Shown one piece after another: positions 12,205-23,431 of a stretch of DNA of 64,000 bases (its first letter is position 1; each line of letters starts with the position of its first letter). The stretch spans positions 100,888,672-100,952,671 of the forward strand of contig JAVGWX010000005.1 in assembly GCA_036924085.1 (NCBI GenBank), read 5' to 3'. The translations under genes and the position numbers were made by a program. The stretch comes from Ariolimax columbianus. Taxonomy: Eukaryota > Mollusca > Gastropoda > Stylommatophora > Arionidae. Under the pieces are notes generated by a model that saw nothing but the letters and a program-made list of their open reading frames with translations, had not been told where the DNA came from and did no database searches.

Positions 12205-12540
12205 AAGTGGTTCTGTGGGTGAGATAGAAGGTGGTTATGTTGGTAAGATAGAAGGTGGCTATGTGGGTCAGATAGAAGGTGGTTATGAGGGTCAGATAGA
12301 AGGTGTCTATGTGGGTCAGATAGAAGGCGGCTATGTGGTTCAGATAGAAGGTGGTTATGTGGGTCAGATAGAAGGTGGCTATGTGGGTCAGATAGAAGGT
12401 GGTTATTTGGGTCAGATAGAAGGTGGCTATGTGGGTCAGATAGAAGTTGGCTATGTGGGTCAGATAGAAGGTGGATATGTGGGTCAGATAGAAGGTGGCT
12501 ATGGGGGTCAGATTAAAGGTGGCTATGGGAGTGAGGCTGA
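12205..12540. repeat. Minisatellite, 24-bp unit, ~14 copies
   Basis: Unit GGGTCAGATAGAAGGTGGCT plus ATGT. The multiple-of-three unit keeps a 169-residue frame open on plus (GQIEGGYV octapeptide repeat). I see no splice sites or conserved flanking domain, so coding is not claimed. Confidence 0.93.
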
Positions 12541-12555
12541 ATGTGGGGGTGACGT

Positions 12556-12895
12556 AGGATGTGGTTCTTGACGTAGAAGTAGGATGTGGTTGTGTGGATA
12601 AGGTACTATGGGGTTGTGTGGATAAGGTACTATGTGGTTGTGTGGATAAGGTACTATGTGGTTGTGTGGATAAGGTACAATGTGGTTGTGTGGATAAGGT
12701 ACTATGTGGTTGTGTGGATAAGGTACTATGTGGTTGTGTGGATAAGGTACTATGTGGTTGTGGGGATAAGGTACTATGTGGTTGTGTGGATAAGCTACTA
12801 TGTGGTTGTGTGGATAAGGTACTATGTGGTTGTGTGGATAAGATAGGGTGTGGATATATGGGTGAAGTACAGAGTGGCTTTGCTGGATAGGTAGA
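12556..12895. repeat. Minisatellite, 24-bp unit, ~12 copies
   Basis: Unit GGATAAGGTACTATGTGGTT plus GTGT. It directly follows the preceding 24-bp array and has the same period but a different sequence, apart from a shared GTGG/TATG flavour. Confidence 0.93.
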
Positions 12896-13140
12896 CGGTG
12901 GCTATGGAAGAGTTAGAAGACGGTTTCTTCGGAGACTTCCAAACGTTGTTTATCAAATGATGATGTGTCCTATTCATTCTGCTGTTGATTCCCTTGACTA
13001 GTCCCCTATGTTATGTAACCATTCTCTCCAGCTGTCAGACTGTGCTTCTTCTTTGGTCCATATTTTAATTGATCTGATATTAAATGAAAGATAAAAGAGA
13101 ACAATATATATTCTATCATATTGAATACTAAACAGTGAGA

Positions 13141-13560
13141 TACGAGGGTCGCTCCGAAAGTTGTGCCTCCTATTGTATATCATGAAAACCATAACAAATA
13201 AAAATTAAAAAGAGCGCGGTAACACCATTTGAAAGAGCAATGTCTTGCCTTCAAAAAATGTTCAACAGAGTCACCTCCCTTGGCTATACATTTTCTCCAA
13301 CGATGTACAAGAGCATACATGCCGCGCTCGTAAAAACCTGCACCAGTGTGTGTGACCCACTATTTCACAGCTGTTATGGCGGCATCGTTGTTAGGAACAT
13401 GTTGCCTATGTAGTCCTCCTTTCATTGGCCCGAACAAACGGAAGTCAGATAGCGTCAAATCAAGACTAGACGGTGGGTGTGGTAGAGCATTGCAGCAAAG
13501 ACTGACAATGTGCTCAACCGTCTTCAAATAATATTTGGTCTGGCGTTATCGTGTTTCAAA
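13141..13560 (-). mobile_element. mariner-like transposon remnant (transposase C-terminus and one inverted terminal repeat)
   Basis: Plus-strand 13141 begins TACGAGGGTCGCTCCGAAAG, a typical mariner terminal repeat after a TA target. Reading minus upward from it, the frame shows HDNARP (second catalytic Asp block), then PHPPSSLDLTLSDFRLFGP (third Asp block) and WRKCIAKGGDSVE. Stops and a frameshift after HDNARPNII show it is dead. The first catalytic Asp and the other terminal repeat are missing. The copy is cut off at about 13560, where CR1-like LINE sequence begins. Confidence 0.8.
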
Positions 13561-15010
13561 CATTAGGTTGTCTTCTTCTCTGGCCTAATCCTGGAAATTC
13601 ATATACAGTACTCCAATCTAGGTCTGACTAATGCTATAAACAGTTTGACTATCACTTCCTTGCTACTATATTTAATATTTCTTTTTATCATAACATTGCA
13701 TTTGCCTTTTTCACTGCTACCTGAACTTGCTCACTCACATTACCTGTATAATCTCTTTCCTTATCTATCTTTCTAAATTTTTCTCGCCCATTCTGTAATT
13801 ATGTTCCATATTGGATCTTCCCATGTGGATGACTGTACATTTATCTACATTAAACTCCATTTGCAAGCTTTCAGACCATTCTTGAATTTTATCTAACTGC
13901 GACCTCAATATTATCCACTTCCGCTTTAGGTGAGACACTACAACATAGTTGTGTGTCATCAGCAAATTTTGCAATCATGGATCCCATATCAATGTCTAAA
14001 TCGTTTATATATATATCAAGAACAAAATTGGTTCTTAAACCGAGCGCTGTGGCACTCCACTTTTCACTTCACATCACTCAGAGTACTCCTTATTTATGCC
14101 CACCCTGCCTTCTTCCCGTTAACCAACTTTCAATCCATTTGGCAACTTCCCCACCTATTCCATGTAATTTTAACTTTCGAAATAATCTTTCTTGAGGTAC
14201 TCTATCAAAGGCCTTTGCAAAATCTAGATAAAAACGTCCACTGGCTACCCTTTATCTATCATTTCAGTAACTTCCTCCATGAATTCTCACAGATTTGTTA
14301 AGCATGATCTCCCTCTAGTAAACCCATGCTGACTATTTCTGATTAGATTAAACTTGTGTAAATGCATTACAATGTTTTCTTTGATTATTGACTCTAACAA
14401 TTTACAGACTATGCTCGTTAAACTCACCGGTCTATAATTTGCTGGATCTGATTTTTTACCTTTTTTGAACAAGAGGATCACTCTTGCATCTTTCTAATCC
14501 CGTGGAACAATCCCTTTTGTAAGTGATTGAGAACATAATATAGCCAATGGTTTTGCTAGTTGGTCTCTAATTTCATACAGCAATTTTGGAAGGACACCAT
14601 CTTGACCTGGTTATTTATCCACTTTTAACCCCTTCGATGTTTTGTAAAACCATTTCTTCTGTAATACAGATTGATCTTAATTCAGATGTATCCATGTCTC
14701 TTTGAAAGATGTCTCTTTGAAAGATATCTAAATGCTCTGGGATCTTAAAGCAGTCCTCTTTTGTGTAGACTGTGCCAAAGTACTGATTGAGTAGATTAAC
14801 TGCCTTCCTATTCTCATTTTATTATTTTTCCTGTACTGTCTATGAGAGGGCCTACTTTATCTTTCGTTCTTTATTTCTAACATAAGAAAAGAAGCTTTTA
14901 CTATTAGTCTTGATCCTCTGAGCAAGATTTTTTGGGGGAAGCATTGTTGCTGTTTTATTCACTTTCTGAGCTATGTTCTGCTTGTCCAAATATTGTTAAT
15001 AAGTATTTTG
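13561..15010 (-). mobile_element. CR1-like LINE remnant (reverse transcriptase)
   Basis: On minus, starting near 14990, residues typical of the RT connector (RIKTNSKSFFSYVRNK) are followed by DPANYRPVSLTSIVCKLLE (RT motif 1-2, about 14400-14460). HGFTRGRSCLTNL comes next near 14287, then a motif-A region broken by stops, and IQEWSESLQMEFNVDKC near 13860. Further on, VKLFIALVRPRLEYC marks the thumb region near 13640. Multiple frameshifts and stops show it is a pseudogene. The endonuclease is absent (5' truncated), and the 3' end abuts the mariner fragment. Confidence 0.8.
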
Positions 15011-15025
15011 TATAAGGTCACTAGT

Positions 15026-15028
<3 letters not shown>

Positions 15029-15080
<52 letters not shown>
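15029..15080. repeat. (TA)n microsatellite, ~26 copies
   Basis: Uninterrupted TA dinucleotide run. It lies between two oppositely oriented LINE fragments. Confidence 0.97.
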
Positions 15081-15083
<3 letters not shown>

Positions 15084-16440
15084 TAAACAAATGAATTTAT
15101 ATGCGCTTTATAGACCACAAAAAGCGTTTCACATAGCCCAGCATGAGAAACTCATTACTTGTCTGGAAAATAAATATATAGATAGACTAGACACACTAAT
15201 AGTAACTTGTACTGTGAAGAAGCTGCCATTGATAGACCGACCAGGCTTTACTCACCATTTATCAATGTAAAAATAGGAATGCGACACGTCTGTTGAACAT
15301 TTGCACAAAACACATTTTTCAAGAAATAGAGGAAATGCCATAACTGATTATCGGGGGAGTATCAACAAATAATCGTAGGCATGTGGATTATGCAGTCCAG
15401 GTAGATGAAAGCTAATCTCATACACGTAGATTGTACAGTCCAGGTAGATGAAAGATAATCTCAGACATGTAGATCGTGCAGTCCAGATAGATGAACGCTA
15501 ATCTCAGACATGTAGATTGTGCAGTCCAGATAGATGAACGCTAATATCAGACATGAGGATGGTACAGTCCAGATAGATGAAAGCTAATCTCAGACATGAG
15601 GATGGTACAGTCCAGATAGATGAAAGCTAATCTCATATATTTGGATGGTGCAGTTCAGATAGATGAAAGCTAGCGGGAATTATAGAAATTGGTGATTTAA
15701 GTGCATTAACAATTCAGGTATATGCATTGGTCTTTACCTCTGAGAAAACGAAAACTGTGATAATTAGCAAAGTAGACAAGTAATTACTCTACAGATAAGA
15801 AGATAAGAATAGATGATCAATCACTAGAACAGGTGAAGAGCTTCTTCTGCCTTTAATATAATAATGGCAAATGGAAGACGCAAAACAGAAACCAACAAGC
15901 GAATAGGAATGGTTAAAGCTATGTTCGTGAATACTGAGGCATATTTAGACATCCAAACATATAACTTTCCAACTTGAATGAGAGTTATTGCCTGATTATG
16001 TATCATCATCACTCAGCGCAGCAGAAACCTAAACAATGAACAAACAGTTGTAGAAGAGACGTTCTGCCTTTCAAAATATGGATATATATAGAAGAATGAG
16101 ACACATTGTGGAATGAATCAAAAATACATGGCGAAGTCTTCATGAAATTTTTAATTGCAAAAAAGAATATATGAGGGAAATCTGAGCCATACGGTTAAGA
16201 TATGTGGGTCAAGTCACTAGTCACATTACCTTGTTGAAAACCTTACTGGAAGGTAATGTAGAGGGCACACATGCCAAAGGTAAACATCGCTATAAGTCAA
16301 AGGTTTGCATCAAGAGATGGACAGGGACAATCTGTCGTTTCGTACGCTAAAGGAAAATGAGTTGGAAATCCATTGCAACTTGCCTTGGATGTGTTGATGA
16401 CGCTTGAACTGAACGAAGTCGGGGTTAAATACATACAACG
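15081..16440 (+). mobile_element. RTE-like LINE remnant split by a minisatellite at its YADD box
   Basis: On plus, YALYRPQKAFHIAQHEKL (15100-15150) matches RT motif A, normally F-I-D-Y-x-K-A-F-D; the Asp residues are lost. After the internal array come RIDDQSLEQVKSFFCL (about 15806; like VDGQxLEQVxxFxYLG) and KTETNKRIGMVKAMF. Farther on are RYVGQVTSHITLLKTLLEG (about 16197) and HAKGKHRYKSKVCIKRWTG (about 16270), the conserved C-terminal tail. Many frameshifts make it inactive. The minisatellite at 15378-15672 replaces the segment where the YADD active site belongs. Confidence 0.75.
15378..15672. repeat. Minisatellite, ~43-bp unit, ~7 copies, derived from a LINE RT motif
   Basis: Unit contains TGCAGTCCAGATAGATGAAA followed by GCTAATCTCAGACATGTAGA. 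The first copy still follows LINE frame and reads NNRRHVDYAVQVDES. That is alignable to the RT block NNxRYADDTVLVADS, with both catalytic Asp positions shifted or mutated. The array sits between motif A upstream and the VDGQ-like region downstream of the same LINE. Confidence 0.85.
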
Positions 16441-16559
16441 TCACGACTGTTGTTATCTTAAAAATTATATTCAATTCTACTAAATGAACTCAATAATGGT
16501 AAGTTTCTCTTCAATGTTTCGGTATGAGTATGCAAAGAGTGCAATGTCCTCTACAAATT
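16441..16559. other. Unassigned short spacer
   Basis: AT-rich spacer between two LINE remnants. Confidence 0.4.
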
Positions 16560-16775
16560 GTTTAAAGACAGTTCCAGATTAGATACTAAGACATTTTTTA
16601 ATAGTCAAAGACTGGTGAATGCTTGAAAAGCATCACCACAGGATGTAGTGAATGCATTCAAAAATAAATTGGATGCTCACAGTTATTTTTAGTATAAATG
16701 GAATGGAATAAACTGTTTGTATACAGGCGCTGTAGAGTTCTATAATGACGTTAAGTTACGTTAAGTAAATTCCAG
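16560..16775 (+). mobile_element. CR1-like LINE 3' end
   Basis: Plus-strand reading gives TFFNSQRLVNAWKASPQDVV and NAFKNKLDAH. These match the usual last residues of CR1-like ORF2 (FFSQRVVNxWNxLPxxVV, SFKNRLD). They are followed by GTATACAGGCGCTG and GACGTTAAGTTACGTTAAG, resembling the shared LINE 3' motif seen at 11186 and 26632. Confidence 0.65.
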
Positions 16776-16949
16776 ATATTCTCTAGGGTCTGATGGCTCC
16801 AAGACATCACGTTTCAGGGTGGCAGGACAAACACGAGAAAATCCCGCTATTGACTGACAGTATATTGACACTGGATATTTGACGGGCCCACAACATCAGC
16901 GATTCAAAAACAGACAACACAATAAAACTGGTATCTTCACCTTCGACAG

Positions 16950-17735
16950 GGTGCCTTCTGCTCTGATGTAGTGTTATCAGTTCCGATGTGGTCCCTTCGT
17001 CTCTGATGTGGTGCCTTCTGATCTGGTGTGGTCCCTTCTGCTCTGGGGGGGGGGGGGGTCCCTTCTGCTCTGGTGTGGTCCCTTCTGCTCTGGTGTGGTC
17101 CCTTCTGCTCTGATGTTGTGAATTCAGCTCTGATGTGGTATCTCCACCTCTGACGGGTGCCTTCAGCTCTGATGTGGTATCTCCACCTCTGACGGATGCC
17201 TTCAGCTCTGATGTGGTATCTCCACCTCTGATGGGTGTCTTCATCTCTGATGTGGTATCTCCACCTCTGACGGGTGCTTTCAGCTCGGATGTGGTATCTC
17301 CACTTCTGACAGGTGCCTTCCGCTCTGATGTGGTCCCTTCATCTGACAGGTGCCTTCAGCTCTGATGTGGTCCCTTCATCTATGACGGGTGCCTTCAGCT
17401 TGATGTGGTCCCTTCATCTCTGACAGGTTGCCTTCAGCTCTGATGTGATGCATTCAGCTCTGATGTGGTCCTTTCATCTCTGACGAGGTGTCTTCATCTC
17501 TGATGTGGTTCCTTCATCTCTGACGGAGTGCCTTCAGCTCTGATGTGGTCCCTTCAGCTCTGATGTGGTCCTTTATTTTCTGATGTGGTTCCTTCATCTC
17601 TGACGGGGTCCTGCCAGCTCTGATGTGGTGCCTTCATCTCTGACGGGGTCACTTCATCTCTGATGTTGTATCTCCATCTCTGATGGGGTGACTTCAGCTA
17701 TGATATGATGCGTTCATCTCTAATGCAGCTAATCT
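16950..17735. repeat. Compound 39-bp / ~19-bp minisatellite
   Basis: Units mix GTGGTATCTCCACCTCTGAC, GGGTGCCTTCAGCTCTGAT and GTGGTCCCTTCATCTCTGAC. A G13-like run lies at 17046-17058. The 39-bp section (17120-17330) is the most regular and leaves a spurious open frame on minus. The rest drifts in spacing. Confidence 0.9.
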
Positions 17736-18960
17736 AGACCTCCTCACTCGTGATGCTCAATGTATTGGGACTTTCTTGTTTGCCTTGTTTCCTGAAGAGT
17801 AATGCTTTACACTGTGTTTTGTGCTAATGATCCAATGCACCCGGTTTCGTCGTGAATTTTTAAGAAATGGTTGATCTCCCATAGGGGCACAACAATGAAG
17901 TTCCGTGAATCTAAACACAAGGAAGTTCGGAATGTGAATCGCGTCAATAACTGATTCGTCAGGCCATCCCTCTAAGAAGGTTCCAGGTCTTGCTTCGGAA
18001 GATACAGAAGGAGCAACTGCATGAGTGAATACTAGAAGCACACACCTCAAACATTCAGCGACTATTGGGCAGCCACTGCCCTAGAGGGGCTGGGATTCAT
18101 GGCAAGAAAAGGCTGACGTCCTCGGCTCCATTGTGCTCAAAGTGGGAACTTTGGCCGTGTTGTCACTTGGGGGAATCTTGAAAAAATCATGTTTAGACAT
18201 AGTCAGATACCGTGGTATACTGAAATCAAAAATGAGACCTACTTTACGACTTGAAGGCCTTCATCAAGGACACAAAAATAAGTCATCTTTTCCTCTACGA
18301 TTTGTTAGCTTATATTGTTGTTATTTGTCTACCCAGGTGAAGGCCGTTGTTTTGTAACGTATTATTTCTCTTTGTTTTCGTCAAAGTATCTGGCCACATT
18401 TGCGCAATCGAAATGAGATGTTTGCGAAAAATTCTTGGCATTTCCTATTTGGATCGCGTTACAAACTAGAGTGTTCTTGAAATTGTTAGAAACGAGTTAG
18501 GCCAATATAAAAACATATTGCCTATAATAAAAACACGAAAATGTACATGTTATAGACAAAAACCAAGATCGGCGGGGCTGTCCAAAAATGACGTGCAAGG
18601 TACTGTGTCTGGGAATCGTGGGAGAGGGCATGGCCCACTTTAGATAGGACATCAGAATCATGGGTAAACCCTTTTGAAAGATCGACGACTAAATGACGAA
18701 ACTTTCATGTGTCAACTGTTGTCCGTTTCACAATGGCTGCCGTCAATTGCCGCTTAATATCTCATTAACCCTTACATCGATATGCGTGATTTTTTGCACG
18801 TGAACTTATCTTTTCAATGTCCCAATTACTTAATAATTTACATTGTGTCAGGTAATGCCATTTTCTTAACGTGGCTAGTTCTTTTGATGTTTGTTAGCGA
18901 AGGAATTATTTTTGTCCCTAGAGATGTTTCCGGAGACTTTTAAACGTCACGTACAAAGAA
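17736..18960. other. Unassigned DNA with one 97-residue minus open frame
   Basis: The minus frame at 17757-18050 has reasonably protein-like composition but no motif I recognise and no second copy here. It may be a transposon fragment. No RNA gene seen. Confidence 0.35.
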
Positions 18961-19312
18961 CGGGTTTCAAATGAGGAAATTCGAGGTAGAATTACAACAG
19001 CAAAAGGACCTTTTGAGGACCTCTTGTCAACTGTCAAATAAAGGAAATTCGTTTGGTACGGTCACATATCGAGATCAAATGTCTTGCAAATACGATCCTC
19101 CATTGAAATGTGCAAGGCAGACGACGAAGAGGCCGGCCCAAACAGAGGTTGTGGGGGGGGGGGGGGAGGGGGAACAACATAAAAGAATGGAACAATCTTC
19201 AACCAGAAAAGCCACAGGCAGCGGCCGCTGACAGAGAAAGGTGGAGTGGTTTGGTGAGGATGTCTTCATGTATGCCAAAACGACCTCACCTGTTACGGGA
19301 TGATCTGACCTG
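18961..19312 (+). mobile_element. RTE-like LINE 3' fragment with a G-tract insertion
   Basis: Plus-strand reading contains GRRRRGRPKQR, then a G12 tract at about 19154-19166 where the element normally has RWxD. After that come NNIKEWNNLQPEKPQ, RERWSGLVRMSS and PKRPHLLRDDLT. The order fits the C-terminal tail of RTE-type ORF2 proteins (GRPKKRWxDNIKEWT, then RxxWRxLV). The G tract has split the frame. Confidence 0.65.
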
Positions 19313-21235
19313 AGAGAAAATAGTTTACTGTCAATTTGCTTTTAATGTCTTTCTTTAGGTATAGGCGTCTCTCCAATTCGAAATAGATTTTCTACATTAG
19401 GTTCCACATAATGCCTTTTTGAAATGTAGTTCATGTGTTTTAGGAACTGTAAAAAGTAACTGGGCATTTCGTAGAAAGCAATTGTGAAAATGTAAAAGCA
19501 CACGAAATATAGAGAATATAAAGTACATACTTCAGATGGATTGGTTCAGTTTCATAAATAGATGATGTAGCAAACAATAAATGGTTATAATTCAGTTCTG
19601 AGATCAAGCTTCTAGCAGATTGGGGTGGCCCTGAATAGGACCGTTTTGCCAAGGTAATGGAAACTTCTATTTCTCGGAAAGCAAACATGTAGGTTAATTT
19701 TTCACAATCAAAATCGGATGATTCCAGCACATTGAAAACTGCCCTCGAAAGAACGACAGTCCACTTTTTTTTCAACGGCTCTTGTCCTCTTTCAAGACAT
19801 GGTCCTCACATTTAGCCCAAAAATTTGTGTCTATATTTGAGAAAGCTGCATACTTTAGTTCTTTTATATCGCATAGTTTGAAAGTTCTATTTTCAGCTAC
19901 TACTTGTCTTTTAAGGAGTACCACCTAGTGAGACGTATTATTTTTATAATTGGTTGTAACTTCATAAAAAATTGATATATCCATATGAAAGTTGGGCAGG
20001 TGTTATAAGGATAATCTCCCTACATCATGATGTCATTTATTGTAATGTAACATTCAAAATGTTAATTTAAAACGTAATTAAACAAAAAATTTCAGAAAAT
20101 GTATATTAGAAGAAATGGCAAAATTATGCATGTAATTTCTCCTTTCTTTGACCATACATACTTCATTTTTTCTTATAATGCTGTTCAGGATTATCCCTTC
20201 ATTATAGACTGCAGCTAAAGCTATATCTTTTACGATTGTGTTTTTATGAAAATTTAAATATATACTCAATTTTCTTTTAAAATGTGATACTCCAAATTAT
20301 AATAACTCTTACACATTGTAAGATAGTTTGATTGCCATAGTTCACAACTAAGCCATGGTTTTCTAGAATATATGGGCAGTTGCAGGACAATTGCTTTAGG
20401 AACAAAAAAGTTATCACACAAACCGTATGTACATGGCGGTTTTCAGCTAACAATTTAGGATATTATTTTCTACCATCAAGAAAATGATGTATATTTAAAT
20501 TGTTTCTGCTACAATAAATCTAAACCTCACTGCCTAAACCCTTCTTTTTTGTCTCTTGCAATTGTGCATTGGAATAACAGAAGTGACAAACAAGTTGTGC
20601 AACTATTTATTTTTTAAATTTAGTATTGAGATGCCAATTATTCTACTGTCGTCCATCCAACTCTTCATGAGCATTGTCATTTTCATTTAAAAATTAAATC
20701 TGATTCACAAGGTCATACAATTTCCATCTCTTTATTTCTGACCGAGTGGGCGGGGTCCGTGAACATTTAAAAGATTCAATGTTGATGTTAAGTTTACCAG
20801 AACGTAAGTACAGTCCTAATCTACAGTCCACAAATTAAATTGCCACATAGTTCGACGTCTGCTTCTTTGGTAGACCTATCACCATAGAACTTACGTTTCC
20901 TATTAACTTTCTTTCTTATCTTCGCGTCACGACATTTTATTTCTCAAAGTTCTCACAAAACTGTTTTTCTTTGAAAATTACAATTTGTGTAAGTTAAAAT
21001 TGTGGCTAACATATCCAGCCATATGCATTGAGTGGGGAGTATTCATCATATTATATTTATGTAAGGGAGCTTGAAAATCCCTCATTGTTTGTTGTGGTAA
21101 CTAAATTCTAGGGGAGTAATAATCTGAAACTAGTAACTGGCAGCCAAATTGAATTCTTTTTTTTCTCATTATTTGCGACTGATCCCAGGGGCCTGTTTGA
21201 CAGTCTATTTCTTAAAAACTACTGATGCTGGACAT
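19313..21235. other. Unassigned AT-rich DNA, about 1.9 kb
   Basis: No gene recognised. Short minus frames (19440-19775, 20078-20269) lack motifs. Its low GC contrasts with the flanking retroelements. Part could be the body of the transposon whose transposase fragment lies next to it. Confidence 0.4.
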
Positions 21236-21460
21236 TCAATTCAAGTTGAATTTGACAGAAGATTGAATATACGCTCTCAACAGTCCAATCAAATTCGATT
21301 CACCGAACAAAACGAATTTTGACCAGATTCTAGGTGGCACTCTCCCTTTTACTTTTGCCCAAACGAGTTCAACTGGGTTTAAGTGTGAATGGTAAGGTGG
21401 CAGTCTCAAACACATGTGACCATGCTCTTGGATCAACTTGTCCATATGAAATATATTTTT
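21236..21460 (-). mobile_element. IS630/Tc1-type DDE transposase fragment
   Basis: The minus frame reads DKLIQEHGHMCLRLPPYHSH, then LNPVELVWAKVKG. PPYHxxLNPxELVWAxxK is the last catalytic block of IS630/Tc1-related eukaryotic DDE transposases, with the final acidic residue in NPVELVW. Only about 70 residues remain, ending near 21236. The first two catalytic blocks and the terminal repeats were not found. Confidence 0.65.
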
Positions 21461-21499
21461 CTTTCATGTTTATATTTATGTATGTATATATATATATGG

Positions 21500-21895
21500 A
21501 TGAGTAAGATCATGGTCAACGACCTAGAGAGTATTTAAAACCCGATCATGTTCAAAAGTGAACCTCTGGAAAGTATAGCGAGGTTCAAATATCTGGGAGC
21601 AGAAATGAATGCGGGTGGATCTAGAGCGGAGATTCAGTCAGGAACTGCCATGGCCATGGTCGCCCTGACAAGACAACGAAAAATCTGAAAAGACAAGAAC
21701 ATTAGCCTTAAATTGAAGCTGGCTTTGACTAAAAAAGAGATTGGAGGACAATATAAAACATTGGACGGGAAGATCTATATCTGATATTAATACAGGGGCG
21801 AAAAATCGAGACGTATGGCGGGAACTGGTATGATAAATTGCAATAACGGTGCCTAAACGATCATCTAGGTTACGGGACTGATGATGATGATTATA
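21500..21895 (+). mobile_element. RTE-like LINE fragment with internal deletion and GAT tail
   Basis: Plus reading gives ARFKYLGAEMNAGGSRAEIQ (the FKYLG block of the RT C-terminal region) and KDKNISLKLKLAL. It then passes directly into the C-terminal tail homologous to 22490-22620, skipping intervening sequence. It ends with GTTACGGGACTGATGATGATG. Compared with the 22440 copy, the shared tail carries the same bases GGTCTATATCTGA and AAAAATCGAGACGTATGG. Confidence 0.7.
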
Positions 21896-22439
21896 TAAAG
21901 GCATCTGACGATGGCGTTGTGTTGATCGTAGCTTTATCCACTATGGTCAATACCTTCCTAGTACTTTTTTGGCCCCAGAGAATAGGTCCGCGGCGCTAAT
22001 CGCTTTTGCTTGATCTGTTACACCAATGTACTTGCTCACACATGTTTAACTACATGTGGAGCGCACTGAAGACTAACATAACTGTTCAAAACCAGTGCGC
22101 ATTGGGGTTGAAGCTGAACACATTTCGTAAAACATGGGGAATATTTTCAAAAATACTTACTGTCATGAAAGGGGTTATCATTTTTTTTAAACTGGTTTCA
22201 TTTGGAACGCTGGATGTTGTGTACCGTAAATAAATAAAAGAAGATGTGTATTCAGTTTGTTTCAGGACAGGATTCGGTGAAAGGATCACTCTCAACAGTG
22301 ATTTGTTGTGTTTTGTACCGTTATGTTTTACTTCTCTATGTGGATGATGTATGGATTGATTATAAACCTTGGCACAATAAGAGTGCTGATGAGTTTTGTA
22401 ATTTAGTTGGCCTTTACATGTGACGTTACATGGGTATTT
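21896..22439. other. Unassigned DNA between two LINE tails
   Basis: No feature recognised. A minus frame of 156 residues spans part of it but reads back-strand LINE sequence at one end. Confidence 0.4.
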
Positions 22440-22655
22440 TCTCAATGAGTTAAACGGCATTCTAAAAAGTGGGCCATGGAGAGGGAGACCGAAAAAGAGA
22501 TGGGAGAACAACATTAAAGAGTGGACGGGAAGGTCTATATCTGAAACTAACACCATGGAGAAAAATCGAGACGTATGGTGTGAACTGGTTCGGCAAACTG
22601 CAACAACGGTGCCTTAACGACCTTCTAGGTTACAGAAATGATGATGATGATCTGG
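22440..22655 (+). mobile_element. RTE-like LINE 3' end, second copy
   Basis: Plus reading: GRPKKRWENNIKEWTGRS, then NRDVWCELVR, a stop, and GTTACAGAAATGATGATGAT as the repeat tail. The body is only the last 60 residues. It shares family and tail with the copy ending at 21895. Confidence 0.75.
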
Positions 22656-23431
22656 CCATACCTACACATGCTTTTGAAAACGTTATTCTAATCGACAGTA
22701 CCGTTGCAGCGTCGTCTTCTCTTCATGTTAATGATGACATTACAATCGGAGAACTGACAATCCTCAAAATGCGGAATTTTGAAATCAGTTATGGGTTCAG
22801 CAGAGTGGGGCGTTTGAGAGAACGAACTAGGTGTGTGTACAGCCAGGGAACTACTAGTGCCAACAATATCCATAACCGTGGTCCCTTGTTGAGAAAGACC
22901 AATGTGTCTGCTCAGGGTGTATTAATGGAAGTTCTTAACAGAACAAAACAGAACACCGCGCCCAATATTTCTGCCTGCAGCGTAAAATGCATCCTGTTCC
23001 TGATCTCTGTTTATTTATTCATTGTCCGGTATCCACGTCTATTTTAACCAAACATGGATTCTACATAATGCTGCAAGCTTATCCTTCTCATCGGTCTGTC
23101 TCGAGTGCTTAGACGCCGATTATTAGCAGAACAGAATAGGTACACAAAATGTTTACGGCATGCTCCAGATGTATCGTTTATAAATTCTAAATCCACATTC
23201 AAGCCCAGGCATTACCTACCCCAAAACAAACTCTTAAGTGAGCTCGCTTCACAACTCCGCCATGACTTTAATCATCAACAGAAATGTTTACTTTTTCACC
23301 GCAAAAATTAGAACATGGCTGGCGCTGATGACGTCAAGGGGTGCAGTTCGATTGGATGAATGGGTGTAGCAGGAAATTGTTTGTAAATTTGGTTAACGAG
23401 CTATTTTTAGATTAAGGAGTCCCTGAGGGGA
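22656..23431. other. Unassigned DNA
   Basis: A plus open frame continues from the LINE tail to 23047, but its residues match nothing I know and it has no start of its own. No RNA gene seen. Confidence 0.4.

Noticed and set aside
12062..12571. 169-residue frame with GQIEGGYV repeats as a secreted repeat protein
   Set aside because: The 24-bp unit keeps frame by chance; the N-terminal part lacks a signal peptide and nothing indicates splicing or transcription.
18971..19060. Additional upstream coiled-coil exon (FEVELQQQKDLL)
   Set aside because: The stretch looks helical, but it lies directly upstream of LINE tail sequence, has no clear acceptor or donor, and is probably LINE-derived.
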